Positions 45,359 through 51,335 of a stretch of DNA of 51,335 nt are shown here, piece by piece; the first letter of the stretch is position 1, and each line of letters starts with the position of its first letter. The notes beneath the pieces are model-generated. The model saw only the letters and a list, made by a program, of their open reading frames with translations, was not told the DNA's origin and did not search any database. The position numbers were made by a program, and so were the translations under genes. The stretch is taken from assembly GCA_964458185.1 (NCBI GenBank), contig CAYWFG010000016.1:1-51335 (forward strand), given 5' to 3'. The stretch comes from AB-137-C09 sp964458185 (GTDB taxonomy: Bacteria > Pseudomonadota > Zetaproteobacteria > Mariprofundales > Mariprofundaceae).

Positions 45359-46069
45359 TTGCTAGCACTTCATCATATTGCGATCAACCGTGGTGAGCGT
45401 TGTCTTTTTTCTGATGTCTCTTGCTTTATTCGTCGATCATCCATCACCGTTATTCTTGGGCCCAATGGCGCAGGGAAGTCCAGCTTATTGCTTGCCATAG
45501 CTGGGCTTATTCCTGTCACGGGGAAAATTTTACTGCACCAACAACCATTGCATGACTACCGCCAACAAGACCTTGCCCAACATATTGCATGGCAAGGTGA
45601 ATTACCCCCCACAGAATTTGGCTTAACCGTTTCACAGCGTTTAGCGTTGGTGGCAACAAAAGGGGAAGCTATTACTGCTGTGGCAACAGCGATGATGATT
45701 ACCCCATTGCTAAGCCGTCCATTGGGTCAACTCTCCAGTGGTGAACGGCAACGGGTGGAACTTGCGGCATTGATGCTGCGCGATGCTAGTGTTTGGCTGC
45801 TTGATGAACCGACTGCCCACCTTGACTTGCAACATCAAATTCAATGCATTCACATGCTTAAAAAACAGGCTGCCGAGGGACGTGCTATCGTGGTGGTGCT
45901 GCATGACCTTCAACAAGCGATGGCTGTTGCCGATGATGTTATTTTAATCAACAAAAAAGGCATGGTGCAATGCGGCTCGGCTAAATTGTTGTGCGATAGT
46001 CATACCTTATCAGCGTTATATGATGCACCATTGATGCAAAAAGAAGGTGTGTTGCTGCCAGCGTATTGA
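45359..46069 (+). CDS. ABC transporter ATP-binding protein (FecE/BtuD/HmuV-like)
   Basis: This encodes 236 residues. Walker A GPNGAGKSS, the Q-loop, the signature LSSGERQRVEL, Walker B VWLLDEPTAHLD and the H-loop VVLHDLQQA are complete. The sequence is closest in style to ATPases for iron-siderophore, heme or vitamin B12 import, but no permease or binding protein is adjacent, so the substrate is unknown. The start appears to be TTG at 45359, three bases after the gshA stop, and no better start is seen. A perfect palindrome follows the stop. Confidence 0.82.
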   Translation: MLALHHIAINRGERCLFSDVSCFIRRSSITVILGPNGAGKSSLLLAIAGLIPVTGKILLHQQPLHDYRQQDLAQHIAWQGELPPTEFGLTVSQRLALVATKGEAITAVATAMMITPLLSRPLGQLSSGERQRVELAALMLRDASVWLLDEPTAHLDLQHQIQCIHMLKKQAAEGRAIVVVLHDLQQAMAVADDVILINKKGMVQCGSAKLLCDSHTLSALYDAPLMQKEGVLLPAY

Positions 46070-46074
46070 ATGAT

Positions 46075-46102
46075 GCAGGGGCGAACGGCCGTTCGCCCCT
46101 GC
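46075..46102. repeat. 28-bp perfect palindrome after the ABC ATPase
   Basis: Two 14-bp arms meet without a loop, centred on GGCC, with the core GGGGCGAAC/GTTCGCCCC. It begins 5 bp after the ABC ATPase stop and is followed by only TTTCT, so it is a weak candidate for a terminator. It resembles small mobile REP-like palindromes, and its GGGCGAAC core recurs as a half-site inside the transposase gene at the right edge. Confidence 0.75.
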
Positions 46103-46298
46103 TTTCTATCCGTGATAAAAAATATAGGGTTGCGTTCATGTGTGAGCCTGTCTTTTTAACCGACACATTCTTGACCTTAACCTCATGCTATCGTCCCAAC
46201 CGATGGCAGCACTTGCGCATCTCTGCTTCTTTTTTTCTCGCTACCTGAATCCAAATAGCATCCATTGCTATGTTTAACCATGAATGAGAACATCCACC
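46103..46298. promoter_or_regulatory. trpE upstream region
   Basis: This 196-bp spacer should hold the trpE promoter, but no strong -35/-10 pair stands out. A weak stem GCAG/CTGC (46206-46226) runs into seven T (46230-46236), and GATG/CATC in the same segment could form a competing hairpin, loosely attenuator-like. A 6-bp hairpin ATAGCA/TGCTAT lies just before trpE. I see no leader peptide with tandem Trp codons. Confidence 0.25.
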
Positions 46299-47708
46299 AT
46301 GAAACTTTTTCGACAAACGCTATCGGCTGATAGAGATACGCCGCTATCTATTTTTTCTCGCTTGCATGATGCTGGCGACTGCTTTTTATTAGAAAGCGCA
46401 GAAGGCGGCGAGAGTTGGGGGCGTTACAGCATTATTGGTGTCGAGCCTGCCTGTACTGCTATGCAACACGTCGATGGCTTACACCTCATCCCCCGAGACG
46501 GCGTACCAAGCCATCAAGCCGATGGCAGTATTCAAGATTGGATTCGCTCGCAAGTGATCTGCCACGATGCTCCCGAAGATGCCGATGATCTGCCTTTTAC
46601 AGGCGGCGCAGTGGGGTATTTTTCGTATGATATGATCCCATCGTTTGAGGCTGGCGTGAAAGGTCATCAAGATAGTGGCATTTTAGCCGCCTTTATGCTG
46701 ATTGACCGTTTTATTATCGTTGATCGCCTCAAGGGGGTGATGCATCTGTGCGTTGCAGGGGATGATGCCCTTGATGCTGCGGCACAGTTGGCGCGTTTAA
46801 CTGATGCACTGCGCCGCCCTACCTCACTTGCACCCATGCACTTGAATCAACACGCAACCACTGCCGTGCCGCCATCAAATGTAACACAGCAAGATTATGA
46901 AGCGATGGTGGCGCAAGCGAAGGCCTACATTGTGGCAGGTGATGTCTTTCAAGTGGTGTTGTCGCAACGCTTTTCGTCACCACTTCAGAGCGACCCGTTA
47001 ATGATTTATCGCGCCGTGCGGCACATCAACCCTTCGCCCTATTTATTTTACATGCATGTGGGTGATTGTGTGCTGGTGGGTTCTTCACCAGAAATTTTGG
47101 TGCAAAAAGACGATAATACCGCACGAGTTCGCCCCATTGCAGGAACCCGCCCCCGTGGTGCAAGCTACGAAGAAGACACACGACTGGCAGCAGAGTTGCT
47201 TGCCGATGCCAAAGAATGCGCCGAACATGTGATGCTGGTTGATTTAGGGCGCAATGATTTGGGGCGAGTATGTGAATACGGCAGCGTCACCGTGACCGAA
47301 CAAATGGTGATTGAGCGGTATTCTCACGTCATGCATATTGTGTCGCAAGTCGAAGGGCAGATGCGCGATGATGCCGATGCCCTAGACTTGCTGGCAGCGA
47401 CATTCCCCGCAGGGACGTTATCGGGCGCACCCAAAGTTCGCGCCATGCAAATTATTGATGAATTAGAACCTTGCGGACGCGGTGCATACGGTGGCTGCAT
47501 TGGTCATATCTCTTACGGTGGCAAACACATGGATACGGCGATTATTATTCGCACTGCAATCATTGAAAACGGGCAACTTCATGTGCAAGCGGGGGCGGGC
47601 ATTGTTGCTGACTCCATCGCTGCAAACGAACATCAAGAATGCATCAACAAGGCAACGGCAATGTTTCGCGCCATTGCCCTCGCCGAAGCACAGGAGCGAA
47701 CAGCATGA
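46299..47708 (+). CDS. trpE: anthranilate synthase component I
   Basis: This encodes 469 residues from the ATG at 46299; an in-frame ATG at 46284 is possible and neither has a strong ribosome-binding site. The LLESAEGGESWGRYSIIG stretch carries the tryptophan feedback site, with NPSPYLFYM. The chorismate-binding catalytic core is seen in VRPIAGTRPRG, DLGRNDLGRV, FPAGTLSGAPKVRAM and QAGAGIVADS. It converts chorismate to anthranilate with ammonia from TrpG. It overlaps trpG by 4 bp (ATGA). Confidence 0.97.
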   Translation: MKLFRQTLSADRDTPLSIFSRLHDAGDCFLLESAEGGESWGRYSIIGVEPACTAMQHVDGLHLIPRDGVPSHQADGSIQDWIRSQVICHDAPEDADDLPFTGGAVGYFSYDMIPSFEAGVKGHQDSGILAAFMLIDRFIIVDRLKGVMHLCVAGDDALDAAAQLARLTDALRRPTSLAPMHLNQHATTAVPPSNVTQQDYEAMVAQAKAYIVAGDVFQVVLSQRFSSPLQSDPLMIYRAVRHINPSPYLFYMHVGDCVLVGSSPEILVQKDDNTARVRPIAGTRPRGASYEEDTRLAAELLADAKECAEHVMLVDLGRNDLGRVCEYGSVTVTEQMVIERYSHVMHIVSQVEGQMRDDADALDLLAATFPAGTLSGAPKVRAMQIIDELEPCGRGAYGGCIGHISYGGKHMDTAIIIRTAIIENGQLHVQAGAGIVADSIAANEHQECINKATAMFRAIALAEAQERTA

Positions 47709-48313
47709 CTACGCTGGTTATTGATAATTACGATTCATTTACCTACAACTTGGTGCAATACTTGGGCGAACTGGGCGAAACGCCATTGGTCTACCGCAAC
47801 GATAAAATCACCCCCGATGAAGTAGCCGATTTAGGCGTGGAGCGGCTGTTGATTTCACCCGGCCCTTGCACGCCCGATGATGCGGGTGTTTCGATGGCGA
47901 TGATTGCGCGTTTTTCTGGTGTTTTGCCTATTTTGGGGGTTTGTTTGGGGCATCAGTCGATTGCTGCCGTGTTTGGTGGTTCGGTGGTTCGTGCGCCCCG
48001 TCTGATGCACGGCAAAACGAGCAGTATCAAGCACACAGGGCAAGGTATTTTCGCAGGCATCCCTTCGCCGATGATAGCGACCCGTTACCATTCGTTGATT
48101 GTAGAAGCCCCCTTACCCGCAGTGCTGGAACGCACAGCTTGGACGAAAGAAGGCGAATTAATGGCATTGCAACACCGTGAACATCCCACCTACGGGGTGC
48201 AGTTTCACCCTGAATCTATTTTAAGCGAGCATGGTCACGCCATGCTTGAAAATTTTTTACAAGCACGTATTCCCAGCAAGCCACGATCCTTCACCCAAGG
48301 TAGCCATGTTTGA
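47705..48313 (+). CDS. trpG: anthranilate synthase component II (glutamine amidotransferase)
   Basis: This encodes 202 residues from the ATG at 47705. It begins with the standard VIDNYDSFTYNLVQYLGE and has SPGPCTPDDAG, the catalytic cysteine in ILGVCLGHQSI and the His-Glu pair in VQFHPESILSEHG. It hydrolyses glutamine for TrpE. In many proteobacteria trpD and trpC follow; here hsdM starts 8 bp inside the trpG end, so the remaining trp genes must be elsewhere or beyond the right edge. Confidence 0.97.
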   Translation: MTTLVIDNYDSFTYNLVQYLGELGETPLVYRNDKITPDEVADLGVERLLISPGPCTPDDAGVSMAMIARFSGVLPILGVCLGHQSIAAVFGGSVVRAPRLMHGKTSSIKHTGQGIFAGIPSPMIATRYHSLIVEAPLPAVLERTAWTKEGELMALQHREHPTYGVQFHPESILSEHGHAMLENFLQARIPSKPRSFTQGSHV

Positions 48314-49796
48314 ACAAACCTTTAAAAACATAGATGATATTCTCCACAAAGATGCAGGATGCGGAAGCGAGCTGGATTATGTGGAGCAAACCTCATGGGT
48401 GTTGTTTCTAAAATATCTGGATGATCTGGAAAAAGACAAACAGACTGCCGCCGAGCTTGCTGGTAAACCTTACAGTAAAATCATAGCTGAAGAACTCCAA
48501 TGGACTCATTGGGCTGCACCAAAACTAAAAGATGGAAAAATTGATCACAACGCCTTAACAGGCGATGACCTTGTAGATTTTGTCAATTTCAAATTATTCC
48601 CCTATCTAAAGAAGTTTAAGGTCAATGCTGATCATGCCAATACCATTGAATACAAGATTGGTGAAATTTTTAGTGAACTTAAAAACAGGATTCAAAGCGG
48701 TTACAATATACGCGAAGTGGTCAACCTGATTGATGAACTGCGTTTTAGAACCCATGCTGAAAAGCATGAAATGAGCCATTTGTATGAAGGTAAAATCAAA
48801 AATATGGGCAATGCAGGGCGTAATGGTGGCGAATACTATACGCCCCGCCCTTTGATTAAAACGATTGTCAAAGTCGTTAGTCCACAAATCGGTAATACCA
48901 TTTATGATGGGGCAGTAGGTTCGGCAGGCTTTTTGGTTGAAGCCTTTGAATATTTAACACATCGTAGCGGCGATTCTTGTGATCGCCCAGAACTCTCCAC
49001 AAAAGACAGCGAAACCCTGCAAAGCAATACCTTTTACGGCAAAGAGAAAAAATCACTTGCTTACATCATCGGCATTATGAACATGATTCTTCATGGTGTC
49101 GAAGCCCCTAACATTATCCACACCAACACCCTTGCCGAAAACCTGACCGATATTCAAGAAAAAGACCGTTACGATATTGTATTAGCCAATCCGCCTTTTG
49201 GAGGCAAGGAAAGAGCTGAAGTACAACAGAATTTTCCCATCAAAACAGGTGAAACCGCTTTTCTGTTTTTACAGCATTTTATCAAGATTCTAAAAGCAGG
49301 CGGTAAAGCAGGGATTGTTATCAAAAACACCTTTTTAAGCAATACCGACAACGCCTCGGTTGCCTTACGCAAAGAACTATTAAGCCGTTGCAATCTGCAT
49401 ACCGTATTGGATTTGCCCAGCGGAACTTTTACAGGGGCAGGCGTAAAAACCGTGGTGCTGTTTTTTGAAAAAGGTAAAGCCACGCAAGAAACTTGGTTTT
49501 ATCAACTCAATCTGGACAGAAATTTAGGAAAAACCAATCCACTGAATGAGCAGGATTTGGCAGAATTTGTAAGATTGCAGAAGAAGAGGGCAGACACGCA
49601 GGTCGGCCCCAACAGTGAGAACTCGTGGGTCGTTAAAATCAGTGATATTAATCAAAACACCTACAATCTTTCGGCTAAAAATCCCAATACACCCGAAGAA
49701 GCCCCACTACGAAGCCCTGAAGAGATATTAAAAGAAATGGCTGAGTTGGATAAGGAAAGTGCCGAGGTATTAAACAGTATTTTGGATTTGCTATGA
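48306..49796 (+). CDS. hsdM: type I restriction-modification DNA methyltransferase subunit
   Basis: This encodes 496 residues. The start is ATG at 48306 with AAGG just upstream, inside the last codons of trpG. The N-terminal HsdM_N helical domain is followed by the N6-adenine methyltransferase core: SAM-binding motif DGAVGSAGFLVEAF (about residue 200) and catalytic NPPFGG (from Asn295). HsdM methylates the site chosen by HsdS and with HsdR restricts unmodified DNA. Near residues 428-436 the segment ADTQVGPN is encoded by a palindromic repeat (49588-49610) and looks like an in-frame insertion before SENSWVV. It overlaps hsdS by 4 bp. Confidence 0.95.
   Translation: MFEQTFKNIDDILHKDAGCGSELDYVEQTSWVLFLKYLDDLEKDKQTAAELAGKPYSKIIAEELQWTHWAAPKLKDGKIDHNALTGDDLVDFVNFKLFPYLKKFKVNADHANTIEYKIGEIFSELKNRIQSGYNIREVVNLIDELRFRTHAEKHEMSHLYEGKIKNMGNAGRNGGEYYTPRPLIKTIVKVVSPQIGNTIYDGAVGSAGFLVEAFEYLTHRSGDSCDRPELSTKDSETLQSNTFYGKEKKSLAYIIGIMNMILHGVEAPNIIHTNTLAENLTDIQEKDRYDIVLANPPFGGKERAEVQQNFPIKTGETAFLFLQHFIKILKAGGKAGIVIKNTFLSNTDNASVALRKELLSRCNLHTVLDLPSGTFTGAGVKTVVLFFEKGKATQETWFYQLNLDRNLGKTNPLNEQDLAEFVRLQKKRADTQVGPNSENSWVVKISDINQNTYNLSAKNPNTPEEAPLRSPEEILKEMAELDKESAEVLNSILDLL
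49588..49610 (-). repeat. palindromic REP-like repeat copy inside hsdM
   Basis: Read on the minus strand this 23-bp segment differs at one base from the repeat at 51240-51262. Its arms GGGCAGAC and GTC(G)GCCC nearly pair. It lies in-frame in hsdM and encodes most of RADTQVGP. Flanking codons read naturally as a continuous HsdM without it. Confidence 0.7.
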
Positions 49797-50878
49797 AACA
49801 GGGTTGGGAGATAAAAAAGTTGGGTGATCTTTGCGAGATAAAAACAGGCAGAAGAGATGCTAACCATGGAAACCAGAATGGTGTATATCATTTTTTCACT
49901 TGTGCAAAAAATCACTCATATATTGATGATTATAGCTTCGATACAGAAGCAATATTAGTTGCAGGAAATGGTGATGTAGGAGCTGTAAAATATTTCAAAG
50001 GAAAATTTGATGCTTATCAAAGGACATATGTACTAAAAAATTTTGAATCAACCATTAATGTGAGGTTTCTATTTTTATTGCTTGATGGCTACTTGAAAGA
50101 CACCGTTACAAAGCAAAAACTTGGTAATACAATGCCATATATCAAGGTAGGTATGCTTAAAAGCTTTCAAGTGCAACTGCCATCACCACCCGAACAAAAA
50201 CGCATTGTTGAAATTCTGGATAAAGCCTTTGTAGCGATTGACAAGGCGAAACAGAATGCGGAGCAGAATCTTAAAAATGCTAAAGAGGTTTTTCAATCAA
50301 CATTGCAGAGCATTTTTGATAATGGAAAATTGAAAGCTGAAAATGGAGAATGGGAGGAGAATAAATTGGGTGAGTGTTTTCGCTTGAAGAGTGGTGATGG
50401 TCTAACAAGTAAAAACATGAATATGAAAGGTGTATATGATGTTTATGGCGGAAATGGCATTGCAGGAAAACACGATAAATACAATCTCAATAGAAATTTT
50501 GTAATTATTGGAAGGGTTGGTGCTTTGTGCGGTATCGCAAGACATATTAATGATAGAGTCTGGTTGACTGACAACGCTTTTAAAGCAATTAACTATAATT
50601 ATGATCTCGATAATTCATTTTTAGTTTTTATGCTAAATCATAGAAACTTACGACAATTTGCAAGGCAAGCAGCACAGCCTGTTATTTCAAATTCATCTTT
50701 AAAGGATGTTATTTTGCTTTTTCCAAAATCAATTCAAGAGCAAAAACAGATAGTTACTCAATTAGACCAATTACAGGCAAAAACAAAACATCTTGAAAAA
50801 ATCTACCAACAAAAACTAGACAACTTAATCGAGATAAAAAAATCAATCCTGCAACAGGCATTTGATGGGAAAATATGA
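49793..50878 (+). CDS. hsdS: type I restriction-modification specificity subunit
   Basis: This encodes 361 residues. Two target-recognition domains (about 1-140 and 185-300) each lead into a conserved coiled-coil spacer (PPEQKRIVEILDKAFVAIDK and SIQEQKQIVTQLDQLQAKTK), the standard HsdS plan for a bipartite DNA site. The two halves start with matching WEIKKLGDLCEIKTG and WEENKLGECFRLKSG. It is at the short end for HsdS but appears complete. It overlaps hsdM (ATGA). No hsdR is present before the window ends; a transposase gene follows instead. Confidence 0.94.
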   Translation: MKQGWEIKKLGDLCEIKTGRRDANHGNQNGVYHFFTCAKNHSYIDDYSFDTEAILVAGNGDVGAVKYFKGKFDAYQRTYVLKNFESTINVRFLFLLLDGYLKDTVTKQKLGNTMPYIKVGMLKSFQVQLPSPPEQKRIVEILDKAFVAIDKAKQNAEQNLKNAKEVFQSTLQSIFDNGKLKAENGEWEENKLGECFRLKSGDGLTSKNMNMKGVYDVYGGNGIAGKHDKYNLNRNFVIIGRVGALCGIARHINDRVWLTDNAFKAINYNYDLDNSFLVFMLNHRNLRQFARQAAQPVISNSSLKDVILLFPKSIQEQKQIVTQLDQLQAKTKHLEKIYQQKLDNLIEIKKSILQQAFDGKI

Positions 50879-50933
50879 AATTGAAAACCTATATATCTAA
50901 TATTCAAATTCCACCACATCACAAAAAAAACGT

Positions 50934-50959
50934 AGGGGCAGACCCGCGTGTCTGCCCCT
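50934..50959. repeat. palindromic REP-like repeat upstream of the transposase
   Basis: A perfect 10-bp stem (AGGGGCAGAC / GTCTGCCCCT) has a six-base loop CCGCGT. It lies 10 bp before the transposase ATG and is preceded by CGTAG, as is the copy inside that gene. Such palindromes next to REP-associated transposase genes are usually their substrates. Confidence 0.85.
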
Positions 50960-50969
50960 CATTAAAAAA

Positions 50970-51335
50970 ATGAACAAATACAACCCCAATATTCATCACC
51001 GTCGTTCCATTCGTTTAAAAGGCTATGATTATTCACAGGCTGGATTCTATTTTTTAACCATTTGTTGCCAAAAAAGAGAATATTTTTACGGAAATATCGC
51101 CAATCATAAAATGATATTGAATGATGCAGGAATCATGATTACAAAATGGTACAAGGAATTGGAACATAAATTCCTAGACATAAAATGTCATGAAATGGTG
51201 GTTATGCCAAACCATTTTCATTGCATCATTGAAAACGTAGGGGCAGACCTGCGTGTCTGCCCTTTGAATGAACGGACAACATTGGGCGAACACACAACAT
51301 TAAACCATCCCACCATATTGGGCGAACACACAACA
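50970..51335 (+). CDS. REP-associated (Y1/HUH) transposase, 3' end beyond window
   Basis: The first 122 residues of a RAYT/IS200-like transposase are visible; the frame is open to the window edge. HHRRSIRLKGYDYSQAGFYF and FLTICCQKREYFYG are typical of the family, and MPNHFHCII carries the HUH-like metal-binding histidine pair. The catalytic tyrosine helix should lie to the right. After IIEN the frame reads VGADLRVCPLNE, encoded by a palindromic repeat, and then two copies of a 36-bp unit (LGEHTT), both of which look like in-frame insertions in the core. RAYTs nick single-stranded DNA at REP palindromes. It may or may not still be active. Confidence 0.88.
   Translation, partial: MNKYNPNIHHRRSIRLKGYDYSQAGFYFLTICCQKREYFYGNIANHKMILNDAGIMITKWYKELEHKFLDIKCHEMVVMPNHFHCIIENVGADLRVCPLNERTTLGEHTTLNHPTILGEHTT
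51239..51263. repeat. palindromic REP-like repeat copy inside the transposase gene
   Basis: The same repeat as at 50934-50959 (GGGGCAGACC, loop, GTGTCTGCCC) with two arm/loop differences and the same CGTAG in front. It is in-frame and encodes GADLRVCP of the transposase. Confidence 0.85.
51281..51335. repeat. 19-bp direct repeat with 36-bp period in the transposase gene
   Basis: The 19-bp sequence starting ATTGGGCGAACAC occurs at 51281-51299 and 51317-51335. The 36-bp period keeps the reading frame (LGEHTTLNHPTI, then LGEHTT again). The array may continue past the window edge. Its GGGCGAAC core matches the palindrome at 46075-46102. Confidence 0.85.

Noticed and set aside
46066..46248. 60-codon ORF between the ABC ATPase and trpE
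   Set aside because: Its first codons are the 28-bp palindrome and the remainder looks non-coding. There is no ribosome-binding site of its own.
46103..46298. Classical trp attenuator with leader peptide
   Set aside because: No short ORF with tandem Trp codons is present, and the stem before the T run is only 4 bp.
47767..47782. GGGCGAAC-like repeats in trpG
   Set aside because: They encode conserved TrpG residues (YLGELGE) and have no palindromic partner.

Overview
The window looks like chromosome of a Gram-negative proteobacterium (FtsEX, LolA-like protein, O-antigen ligase family protein, a complete 14-subunit complex I, a Wsp-type chemosensory operon, and the four-tRNA order Thr-Tyr-Gly-Thr that precedes tuf in gammaproteobacteria). 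Some genes point away from enterics: a plant/alphaproteobacterial-type glutamate-cysteine ligase and a CbbY-type phosphatase of the kind linked to Rubisco metabolism. A DUF2782 protein points to gammaproteobacteria or a neighbouring lineage. I infer an environmental, possibly autotrophic, gamma- or zeta-like proteobacterium of moderate GC. The species cannot be named from this sequence alone.

Layout. 1-440: four tRNA genes on the minus strand, the last one cut by the left edge; tuf probably lies beyond. 438-5545, minus strand: EF-hand protein, rpsT, an RhlE-type DEAD-box helicase, then ftsE-ftsX-lolA-like-cbbY. 5716-14151, plus strand: a tightly overlapping wspABCDEF operon followed by an RluD-type pseudouridine synthase, with no wspR diguanylate cyclase. 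14164-14472: a 145-bp inverted-repeat element and tRNA-Val(GAC) with a clear promoter. 14582-18226: DUF2782 protein, O-antigen ligase/TPR protein, MurU-like nucleotidyltransferase and lytic transglycosylase (cell envelope). 18341-28034: a two-gene anti-phage locus whose architecture (about 1,100-residue DruH-like protein plus 2,075-residue DruE-like DUF1998 helicase) matches Druantia type III, with its own promoter and a small upstream ORF. 28135-42448, minus strand: nuoA to nuoN. 42670-46069, plus strand: dnaQ-like exonuclease, ubiX, glutamate-cysteine ligase and an orphan ABC ATPase. 46299-48313: trpE-trpG. 48306-50878: type I restriction-modification hsdM-hsdS, whose start overlaps the trpG stop. 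50970-edge: a REP-associated (Y1/HUH) transposase cut by the right edge.

The points that deserve most attention are: (1) the Druantia III-like island and the 42-codon ORF with a strong ribosome-binding site that overlaps its first gene; (2) a small palindrome related to the transposase locus that occurs three times within 1.7 kb, once in front of the transposase gene and twice in-frame inside coding sequences (hsdM and the transposase itself); (3) the type I R-M module translationally overlapping trpG; (4) a Wsp signalling operon lacking its usual output gene; and (5) a LolA-like lipoprotein-sorting gene fused by overlap to ftsEX.
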